Below are positions 1-5,186 of a stretch of 5,947 nt of DNA, one piece after another. This DNA comes from Bifidobacteriaceae bacterium. GTDB taxonomy: Bacteria; Actinomycetota; Actinomycetes; Actinomycetales; WQXJ01. Where the stretch lies: contig JAISTN010000197.1 of NCBI GenBank assembly GCA_031272565.1, forward strand, positions 1 to 5,947, read 5' to 3'. How positions within the stretch are numbered: position 1 is the stretch's first letter; every line of letters begins with the position of its first letter. The translations under genes and the position numbers were made by a program. The notes beneath the pieces were generated by a model that saw only the letters and a program-made list of their open reading frames with translations, had not been told where the DNA came from and ran no database searches.

Positions 1-1052
1 GCCTCTGCGCCTTGGGGCAGGACGCGGTGGGAGCGGGCGCCGGCGGCGCGGCCGGCGGCGCCCGCGGCCTCGGCTTGGTCGGTCGATTCCAGTTCGACCA
101 TCAGCCAGGCGGCACCTTCCGGCAGGGTGGGAATGGCGGCTGCGCCCCTGGCTTGTTTCAGGATGTCAACCAGGCGGGCGTCCATGCCTTCAACGGCCAG
201 CGGCTGCAGTTCCAGCAGCGCCGGCACCGCGTCCCCGGCCTGGGCGATATCGTCAAAGCCGAGCACCAGTAGCGCCGGGGCCGGCGCTAGTGGCACCAGC
301 CGCAGAGTGGCCTCCGTGATGATGCCGCAGGTCCCCTCCGAACCGACCAGGGCCTTGGCCAGGTCGTGGCCCCGCTCCGGCAACAAGTGCTCCAGGCCGT
401 AGCCGGAAACCTGGCGGCCAAAGCGCCCAAACTCCGTTCTTAACGTGGCCAGGTTCTGGTCCACCAGGTCTTGCAGGCCCGGCACAGCGGCCAAGTCGTT
501 GCCAGCCTGAATGACGTGGCCCCGGCCATCGATCATGGTCAGGGCGGCGACGTTGTCGCTGGTCCGGCCGTAAGCCACAGCGTGGTTGCCACAGGCGTTG
601 TTGCCGATCATGCCCCCAAAGGTGCAGCGGGAGTGAGTCGAAGGATCCGGCCCAAATCTGAGACCATGGGGTCTTAGGGCCGCCTGCAGGGTGTCCATCA
701 CCACGCCAGGTTCCACCCGCGCCGTACGCGCCTCCAGGTCAATGTCTAGAATTCTGGTCAGGTGGCGCGACGTGTCGATCACAACGCCGGGGCCGATGGC
801 GTTCCCGGCGCAACTAGTGCCCGCCCCACGCATGGTGACCGGCACGCCCAGCCCGCGGGCGACATCGGCCACCACAGCAACGTCCTGCGTGTCCCTCGGA
901 AAGACGACAGCCTGCGGCACCACCCGGTAGTTGGAGGCGTCGGTGGAATACATGCCGCGCGTCAAGCTGGTCAGATCGACCTGGCCCTTGACCCCGGCGG
1001 TCAGGGCAGCCGCCAACTGTTCGGCCGACGGCAGGTGAGGGGCTGCGCTCAT
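1..1052 (-). CDS. FAD-linked oxidoreductase, D-lactate/D-2-hydroxyglutarate dehydrogenase type (N-terminal part, runs off left edge)
   Basis: This is the N-terminal 350 residues of a cytosolic or membrane-associated flavoenzyme expected to oxidise a D-2-hydroxyacid to the 2-oxoacid. The reading frame is open from ATG at 1052 down to base 1. What is visible is an FAD-binding (PCMH/VAO type) domain at about residues 30-255. It has YSTDASNYRVVP at 35-46, the pyrophosphate-binding loop RGAGTSCAGNAIG at 75-87, PDPSTHSRCTFGGMIGNNACG at 135-155, YGRTSDNV at 161-168 and GSEGTCGIITEATLRLVP at 237-254. The start of the FAD-oxidase C-terminal cap follows. The wording matches the long actinobacterial 'FAD-binding and (Fe-S)-binding' proteins of roughly 950 residues (YdiJ/D2HGDH-like), which carry C-terminal Fe-S and CCG domains. 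That half lies outside the window, so a shorter GlcD/Dld-like enzyme is possible and the substrate is inferred. A GGGAAA lies 8 bases before the ATG, a modest ribosome-binding site. No clear promoter was seen. It is transcribed divergently from the DUF222/HNH gene. Confidence 0.93.
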   Translation of the reverse strand, partial: MSAAPHLPSAEQLAAALTAGVKGQVDLTSLTRGMYSTDASNYRVVPQAVVFPRDTQDVAVVADVARGLGVPVTMRGAGTSCAGNAIGPGVVIDTSRHLTRILDIDLEARTARVEPGVVMDTLQAALRPHGLRFGPDPSTHSRCTFGGMIGNNACGNHAVAYGRTSDNVAALTMIDGRGHVIQAGNDLAAVPGLQDLVDQNLATLRTEFGRFGRQVSGYGLEHLLPERGHDLAKALVGSEGTCGIITEATLRLVPLAPAPALLVLGFDDIAQAGDAVPALLELQPLAVEGMDARLVDILKQARGAAAIPTLPEGAAWLMVELESTDQAEAAGAAGRAAGARSHRVLPQGAE

Positions 1053-1063
1053 GTCCCCAGTTT

Positions 1064-1074
1064 CCCACGGTGGG
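1064..1074. repeat. Short palindrome CCCAC-G-GTGGG just upstream of the oxidoreductase start
   Basis: Two 5-bp half sites, CCCAC and GTGGG, flank a single central base. The edge nearest the gene is 11 bases from the ATG of the minus-strand oxidoreductase. It could be a small operator or a leader hairpin. In DNA this GC-rich, short palindromes are common, so the functional reading is weak. Confidence 0.2.
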
Positions 1075-1255
1075 CCCTTGATCGACGGTTGCGGCGCCGG
1101 GACCTAGCCGAGTTGCCCGGCTTGGCAGAGCGGGCTGACTGCGCCGAGGCCAGTTGGGGCCGATGCAGTGACAATGCCGGGGCGCCACCAGGGGAAACCG
1201 GGTGCCGTGCCGGGGTGACCAAGCTGAAGGTCGCGGGGCCGGCGGTACTGGTGGC

Positions 1256-1271
1256 GTGGCGGTAGCGCCAC
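1256..1271. repeat. Inverted repeat GTGGCG-GTAG-CGCCAC
   Basis: A perfect 6-bp stem with a 4-base loop, directly preceded by a second overlapping copy of GTGGCG at 1251-1256. It lies about 200 bases upstream of the oxidoreductase start and about 350 upstream of the DUF222/HNH gene. There is no T-tract on either side, so it is not a convincing intrinsic terminator. No role can be assigned. Confidence 0.3.
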
Positions 1272-1415
1272 TTCGCGGGAGACCCCCGGGCCGGGACCCC
1301 GGCATCGGGCGCAACTTGGCTTGCTGCCGGGCCCGTGGCGAAATCTTTGCTGCCGAGCGCTTTGGTGCTTGGTGGCAGACCTTGCGCCGCGCGAGTCCTG
1401 AGCTGATGGCGGGCG

Positions 1416-1451
1416 GTGTGATGGCTGGTGTGTGATGGCTGGTGTGTGATG
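1416..1451. repeat. 14-bp tandem repeat, about 2.6 copies
   Basis: The unit TGATGGCTGGTGTG occurs twice in full (1419-1432 and 1433-1446). A matching 3-base lead-in precedes it at 1416-1418 and a partial third copy, TGATG, follows at 1447-1451. The two full copies are identical. It sits about 170 bases upstream of the DUF222/HNH start in a G/T-rich stretch. It may be a replication-slippage product or a set of protein-binding sites spaced at 14 bp. Nothing in the sequence decides between these. Confidence 0.8.
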
Positions 1452-1476
1452 ACGGGCGGAGTCGAGTTGGAGAAGG

Positions 1477-1498
1477 TGCCGACGCTAAAACGTCGGTG
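1477..1498. repeat. Hairpin with CCGACG/CGTCGG stem upstream of the DUF222/HNH gene
   Basis: CCGACG (1479-1484) and CGTCGG (1491-1496) form a perfect 6-bp stem around the loop CTAAAA. Two flanking G-T wobble pairs can extend it to 8. The A-rich loop stands out in this GC-rich region. There is no T-run after it on either strand, so it is a poor intrinsic terminator. An operator, or a structure in a longer leader transcript, is possible but unproven. Confidence 0.45.
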
Positions 1499-1575
1499 GG
1501 TGGTTCTAGGGTGTGGTTTGGGGATGGCGCGCATGTCGGGGCGGAGGCGACGGGCCAGATTGGCCAGCAGTCCGA

Positions 1576-1601
1576 GGGGTCGGTTGGGAGGGCTTGGGGG
1601 G
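1576..1601 (+). other. Canonical G-quadruplex-type motif overlapping the -35 box
   Basis: Four guanine tracts occur on the plus (non-template) strand: GGGG at 1576-1579, GGG at 1586-1588, GGG at 1590-1592 and GGGGGG at 1596-1601. The loops are 6, 1 and 3 bases. This fits the usual pattern of four runs of at least three G with loops of 1-7. It overlaps the proposed -35 hexamer and most of the promoter spacer. Whether it folds in vivo cannot be told from sequence. Confidence 0.6.
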
Positions 1602-1612
1602 TGTGATACACT
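1584..1612 (+). promoter_or_regulatory. Promoter of the DUF222/HNH gene, extended -10, leaderless geometry
   Basis: A -35 hexamer TTGGGA (1584-1589, 4 of 6 match to TTGACA) is followed by exactly 17 bases and a -10 hexamer TACACT (1607-1612). The TG at 1604-1605, one base before the -10, makes it an extended -10. The A of the ATG is at 1619, with six bases (AGTCTT) after the -10. A normal transcription start would therefore fall on, or within a base or so of, the start codon. No Shine-Dalgarno sequence lies between, which fits a leaderless mRNA, a common arrangement in actinobacteria. No actinobacterial LexA/SOS box is visible, although some mycobacterial 13E12 family genes are damage-inducible. 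Confidence 0.65.
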
Positions 1613-1618
1613 AGTCTT

Positions 1619-3364
1619 ATGAGTATGGCTATGACCTTGGATGATACCCGGATCAAAGATGATCCGGCTGAGGTCCTAGCCACCCTGGAAGCAGGTCCCA
1701 AGGACGCTTCTTGCCTGGCCCGGCTAGAGAACCTTGTTGCAACCCAGGCGCTGGCGCCCGCCCAGCTGGCCACGGCCCAGGGGCTGTTCGCTCAGATCGC
1801 TTCGTACTGCCAGGGCCGGGCGGCCGACCTGGCCCAACGGGCCGTCGGCGCTGCCGCCAACGTGGCAGAACGGCATTCCATGGTCCAGCAAGTGGCTCTG
1901 GCAGGCGGCATGTCGGCCAACGAGGCGTGGAAGATGGTCGATCTTGGCCAGGCCAGAGCTAAGCTGCCCAGCCTCAAGGCAGCGATGGACGCCGGGGCTA
2001 TCTCCGCCGCCAAGGCCGCCGTGGTGGTCAACGAAATCAAGGACCTGACACCGGACAAGGCCGCCCGGGCCACCAACTTGGTGCTGCCACAGATCGAGCA
2101 AGGCTCAACCAGGGAAGCCAAGGCGGTGGCCCGGCGGGTGGCTGCGCAGGTCGACCAACAGGCCGATCAACGCCGCATTCTGCAGGCCCCGAAACTCCGC
2201 CGGGTGGTGGTCGAGGCCGATCGCGACGGCATGTCCTGGTTCAAGGCCCTGTTGCGCACCGAACATGCCCAGGCCATGAAGGCCGAACTGGTATCCCGCT
2301 GCCGGTCCTGGCACGGACAAGCCCTGCCTGCGGCTGGCCAAACCGTCGAAGGCCATGCCGATGCATCTGGCAACGATGCTGCCGAACTGCCTGGCGACGG
2401 CCTGACGCGGGCACAACGCGAAGCCGATCTGTTGGTAAGCCTGGTGCTGAAGCCACCAGCCGCTCCGGCGGGCAACGGCGACTGCAAGCCACGCAACCAA
2501 ACGGCCGGCCTAGCCGCCGTTCGGACCATCGTCACCTGCACACCGGACCAATGGGTGGCGGCCGCACGCCATCGACGGGCCGAAGAGAAGCTAGGCGAAC
2601 AAGGTGCCAACGGCCAGAGCGCCAGCGGCAAGGAGCCCAAGGGCAAACAGCGCCAAGGCCACCAACCAGGCGCAAGGCAGCAGCAGAGCCAAGAATCCGA
2701 GTGTCACAAGCTGCCGGACTGGATGCAGTCAGCGACCCGCCTTCAAAGCGCGGTCGTCCACCCAACGTCAGGGCGCCTGATCACATTGAGTCCCACGGCG
2801 ACCAGTCCGCGCCAGGCCGTCGACTCGATCGAACGACTCATGGAAAAGCAAGAGGGCCCGCCACCCGGCCCAACGCGCAGCCATCCAGAGGTTGAGGAGC
2901 CGCCACCTTCCCAGCCGCCTGACGCAGATGACCTGTCTTGGCTACCACTACCGCCAATCGAACCGGACTGGGACCTGGACGACCCCGCCACTTGGATGTC
3001 GGAGAGACTTGCCACCAACGCCAGAGTGCCATCCGACATGTTGAAACTGGTAGTGCGTCTGCGGGACCAAACCTGCCGCTTCCCAGGTTGCGGCGTGCCG
3101 GCGTTCGAATGCGAGTTGGACCATGTGGCGCCTTTCCGTCCCTGGGCCCCGGCGAACCAGCAGACCGTGGCGTCAAACCTCCAGGCCCTGTGCCAGGCAC
3201 ATCACTTGGCGAAACACGACAGAGATCGCAGGGGCGACCTGCTATGGCACGTGAGACGCGACCCGGCAACGGGAGCCACCATCTGGCATGCTCCGAACGG
3301 AAAGGCTCATGTGGTTCCGGCCGCACCGGTCGACACCGCCAACAGGTTCGACCTGAAGGGCTAA
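1619..3364 (+). CDS. DUF222 domain and HNH endonuclease-like protein (13E12 repeat family)
   Basis: This is a 581-residue protein of the actinobacterial DUF222-HNH family. The exact role of the family is not settled; a metal-dependent nuclease activity is inferred from the C-terminal domain. The alpha-helical DUF222 part spans roughly residues 25-310, with the typical DRDGM turn at 201-205 and TRAQREADLL at 263-272. A charged, Gln/Gly/Lys-rich linker follows (about 320-365), then a conserved-looking segment around HPTSGRL (381-387) and a proline-rich acidic stretch (about 412-456). The HNH domain is intact: CRFPGC (486-491), ELDHV (499-503), N520, and LCQAHHLAKH (524-533). It therefore has D501/H502, N520 and H528/H529/H533, plus C486, C491 and C525 as likely zinc ligands. 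There is no signal peptide or membrane segment. ATG 1619 is chosen because the promoter places the transcript start there; ATG 1625 is an alternative. The family is often multi-copy, so a mobile or selfish origin is possible, but no transposase or terminal repeats flank it. Confidence 0.92.
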   Translation: MSMAMTLDDTRIKDDPAEVLATLEAGPKDASCLARLENLVATQALAPAQLATAQGLFAQIASYCQGRAADLAQRAVGAAANVAERHSMVQQVALAGGMSANEAWKMVDLGQARAKLPSLKAAMDAGAISAAKAAVVVNEIKDLTPDKAARATNLVLPQIEQGSTREAKAVARRVAAQVDQQADQRRILQAPKLRRVVVEADRDGMSWFKALLRTEHAQAMKAELVSRCRSWHGQALPAAGQTVEGHADASGNDAAELPGDGLTRAQREADLLVSLVLKPPAAPAGNGDCKPRNQTAGLAAVRTIVTCTPDQWVAAARHRRAEEKLGEQGANGQSASGKEPKGKQRQGHQPGARQQQSQESECHKLPDWMQSATRLQSAVVHPTSGRLITLSPTATSPRQAVDSIERLMEKQEGPPPGPTRSHPEVEEPPPSQPPDADDLSWLPLPPIEPDWDLDDPATWMSERLATNARVPSDMLKLVVRLRDQTCRFPGCGVPAFECELDHVAPFRPWAPANQQTVASNLQALCQAHHLAKHDRDRRGDLLWHVRRDPATGATIWHAPNGKAHVVPAAPVDTANRFDLKG

Positions 3365-3367
3365 CTT

Positions 3368-3481
3368 GCGCTGTGGCCTGCCGCTCCACCCAATGGGCAG
3401 CGCCTACAGTCTGCCCTTAGGGTCTAGTGATCCGCCCTATTGACACAAGGGGAAGGCCAACCGCGCCCTTGTCTCCTTCCC
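3368..3481. other. Cluster of weak, partly exclusive hairpins after the DUF222/HNH stop
   Basis: Four stems can be drawn: GCGCTG 3368-3373 with CAGCGC 3398-3403; GGGCAG 3395-3400 with CTGCCC 3411-3416; ACAAGGG 3445-3451 with CCCTTGT 3466-3472; and GGGAAGG 3450-3456 with CCTTCCC 3475-3481. The first two share bases and exclude each other, as do the last two. None is followed by a proper T-tract. The 3395-3416 hairpin is the likeliest weak terminator for the DUF222/HNH transcript, but Rho-dependent ending is equally plausible. Confidence 0.3.
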
Positions 3482-3529
3482 ACAAGTGCCGTCGCGCAAT
3501 CCTGCACGTTTCGCCAGGTGACCGGCAAA

Positions 3530-3545
3530 CCTACGCCGCCGTAGG
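3530..3545. promoter_or_regulatory. 16-bp palindrome CCTACG-CCGC-CGTAGG upstream of the acyl-CoA synthetase
   Basis: A perfect 6-bp inverted repeat with a 4-base centre lies 36 bases before the GTG start. Its position and symmetry suit a repressor operator near a promoter, and acyl-CoA ligase genes are often controlled by TetR-type regulators. It could equally be a leader hairpin. No regulator gene is in the window and no clear -10/-35 pair is seen around it, so the operator reading is inference. Confidence 0.35.
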
Positions 3546-3570
3546 CTCACGTCAGTTGTAGAAAACCAAC

Positions 3571-3576
3571 GAAAGG
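3571..3576 (+). promoter_or_regulatory. Ribosome-binding site deciding the GTG start at 3582
   Basis: GAAAGG lies five bases before the GTG at 3582 and resembles the AAGGAG core. It supports GTG 3582 as the true start. The next in-frame candidates would remove the conserved N-terminal region and have no comparable site. Confidence 0.65.
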
Positions 3577-3581
3577 CAGCT

Positions 3582-5186
3582 GTGCAAGCGACCCGCTTCA
3601 CCACCCCAGCCGACCGCGCCACGGCCGGACAACAATCGATAGGCGACATTCCCCACCGGTCAGCCGCCCGCCACGGTGACAAGCTGGCCATCATCGACGG
3701 CGACACTGAACTCAGCTTCATTCAGTTCTCCGCCAGAGTCGACGCCGTCGCCGCCGCTCTACAGCACCTTGGCCTGGTCAAAGGCGATGTCCTGGCCGTG
3801 CTGTCACGCAACAACTGGCAAATGGCGGTGCTGCCCTTCGCCGCAGCCAGGGCCGGCGTTGTGCTGGCCCCAATCAACTTTCTGTTGTCCGCGCCAGAAG
3901 TGGCCGCCATCGTGCGCCTTGCCGAACCCAAGGCCTTCGTGGCGGAAGAACACCTGGTCAAGGTGGCCCACGACGCACTCGAACTGGCCGGCCAAGACCG
4001 GCCCGAAGTCGGCGCCATCCCGCGCCTGGCTTTGAACCCGGGAGCCCGGGCGGCCGCCTACGGCTGGCCGGACGCCGCACCCTGGTTTGAACCCGGCCCG
4101 GTCCCTCGGCCAGTTGCGATTGCAGACGACGACGTGGTCCGCCTCATGTTCACGAGCGGCACCGAGGCCCTGCCCAAGGGTGTCATGCTGACCAGCCGTT
4201 CACTGATGTGGCAGTACGTCTCGACGGTGTTCAACGGCGGTTTCGAAACCAGCGACGTGGACCTGCACTTCATGCCGCTCTACCACTGCGCCCAGCTTGA
4301 CGTCTTCCTGGGGCCAGATCTGTACGTGGGCGCTACTAGTGTCATCCTGCAGTCCGCCGGGCCGGCGCGGATCATCCATGCGATCGAGCGCCACGGCATC
4401 AACAAGCTGTTCGCTACTCCATCCAAATGGATCGAGTTGCTGCACTCCCCCATCTTCAGCACGGCCAAACTGGCTGGGGTGACCAAGGGCTACTACGGCG
4501 CTTCACCCATGCCAGTGCCGGTGTTGCTTGAGTTGCAGGACAAGCTACCGGGGCTTCGACTGTGGAACTTCTACGGCCAGACCGAAATGTCGCCGGCGGC
4601 TTGCATTCTGCCGCCGGAAGACCAGCTACCTTTCGCAGGCTCGGCCGGCAAGCCGGCCCTGAACGTCGAGTTGGCCATCCTGGACCCCAACTGTCGCCCG
4701 GTGCCCGATGGCGTGGTGGGCGAAGTAGCCTTCCGTTCACCGCACGCCTGCCTTGGCTACCTGGGTAACCCGACAGGCACAGAGGAGTTGTTCCGTGGCG
4801 GCTGGTTGCACACTGGGGACCTAGGCTACCGGTCCGAGACCGGCCGTCTGAGCTTTGTCGACCGGGTCAAGGACACGGTCAATGTCGGGGGCGAAAAAGT
4901 CTCTTCCAGGGAAGTCGAAGAGACCATCTACCGCCTTGCTGGCGTGCAGGAATGTGCCGTGATTGGTGTTCCAGACCCGCGCTTCAACGAAGCGGTGGTG
5001 GCGGTGGTAGTACCCTGCGAAGGGGCAGTAGTGACGGCCGATGCCGTGAAGGCCCACGTCGGGTCGGCCTTGGCCCGGTTCAAGACACCCAAGCAGGTCA
5101 TAATCGTTGAGACCCTGCCGAAGAACGCATCCGGCAAGATTCTCAAACGCGAACTGCGGGATCAGTATCAGTCGGCGACGCTTTGA
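3582..5186 (+). CDS. Fatty-acyl-CoA synthetase (AMP-binding, FadD-like)
   Basis: This 534-residue enzyme of the ANL superfamily should activate a carboxylic acid, probably a fatty acid, with ATP to an acyl-adenylate and then to acyl-CoA. The normal motifs are present: P-loop [10 protein letters not shown] at 191-200, the YYGASPMP segment, FYGQTE at 330-335, HTGDLGY with D413, the DRVKD hinge at 427-431 followed by GGEK at 436-439, and [11 protein letters not shown] with the catalytic lysine K519. The length is typical. The TSGTE-xxPKG form of the P-loop, the PLYHCAQLD segment and the [11 protein letters not shown] wording are those of an actinobacterial acyl-CoA synthetase group, where E replaces the second T of TSGTTG. 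The exact chain length or substrate cannot be read from the sequence; long-chain, medium-chain or steroid acids remain possible. There is no signal peptide. It stands alone on the plus strand, 217 bases after the DUF222/HNH gene, and its last 19 bases overlap the end of miaB on the other strand. Confidence 0.94.
   Translation: MQATRFTTPADRATAGQQSIGDIPHRSAARHGDKLAIIDGDTELSFIQFSARVDAVAAALQHLGLVKGDVLAVLSRNNWQMAVLPFAAARAGVVLAPINFLLSAPEVAAIVRLAEPKAFVAEEHLVKVAHDALELAGQDRPEVGAIPRLALNPGARAAAYGWPDAAPWFEPGPVPRPVAIADDDVVRLMFTSGTEALPKGVMLTSRSLMWQYVSTVFNGGFETSDVDLHFMPLYHCAQLDVFLGPDLYVGATSVILQSAGPARIIHAIERHGINKLFATPSKWIELLHSPIFSTAKLAGVTKGYYGASPMPVPVLLELQDKLPGLRLWNFYGQTEMSPAACILPPEDQLPFAGSAGKPALNVELAILDPNCRPVPDGVVGEVAFRSPHACLGYLGNPTGTEELFRGGWLHTGDLGYRSETGRLSFVDRVKDTVNVGGEKVSSREVEETIYRLAGVQECAVIGVPDPRFNEAVVAVVVPCEGAVVTADAVKAHVGSALARFKTPKQVIIVETLPKNASGKILKRELRDQYQSATL

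Larger units (their letters stand above)
1053..1618. other. Divergent intergenic region, no convincing gene
   Basis: These 566 bases separate two divergent starts. Open frames cross the region on both strands, but their translations are Arg/Pro/Ser/Gly-rich, resemble no family I recognise, and behave like shadow frames of GC-rich DNA. The left half (1053-1400) is very GC-rich with several short palindromes. The right half (about 1401-1606) is markedly G/T-rich on the plus strand and carries the 14-bp tandem repeat, a hairpin, a G-quadruplex-type motif and the promoter of the downstream gene, listed separately. No tRNA, riboswitch or small RNA is recognisable by eye. Confidence 0.7.

Noticed and set aside
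1191..1217. Second possible G-quadruplex around the GGGG-rich stretch
   Set aside because: One loop is nine bases long and the fourth tract is missing, so it fails the usual pattern.
1049..1534. Minus-strand open frame of 161 codons filling most of the intergenic region
   Set aside because: The composition is Pro/Arg/His/Ser-rich with no recognisable motif, it lacks a good ribosome-binding site, and the region contains tandem repeats. I could not support it as a gene.
1401..1618. LexA/SOS box upstream of the DUF222/HNH gene
   Set aside because: Searched because mycobacterial 13E12 family genes can be damage-inducible, but no CGAAC-N4-GTTCG-like palindrome is present.
1428..1622. Small plus-strand open frame of 64 codons ending at the DUF222/HNH start
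   Set aside because: It begins inside the tandem repeat and runs through the G-tract promoter. The protein is Arg/Gly-rich with no family signal, and the promoter features explain the sequence better.
814..1773. Long minus-strand open frame of 319 codons
   Set aside because: It overlaps the well-supported oxidoreductase in a different frame and the start of the DUF222/HNH gene. Its translation is low-complexity Arg/Pro/Ser-rich with no family resemblance, so it is a shadow frame.
2838..3389. Minus-strand open frame of 183 codons opposite the HNH domain
   Set aside because: The plus-strand frame carries the full HNH motif set, so the opposite frame is a by-product of GC-rich codon usage.
3440..3445. 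Perfect -35 consensus TTGACA upstream of the acyl-CoA synthetase
   Set aside because: At 16-19 bases downstream there is only GC-rich sequence with no TAnnnT-like -10, so a promoter call is not supported.
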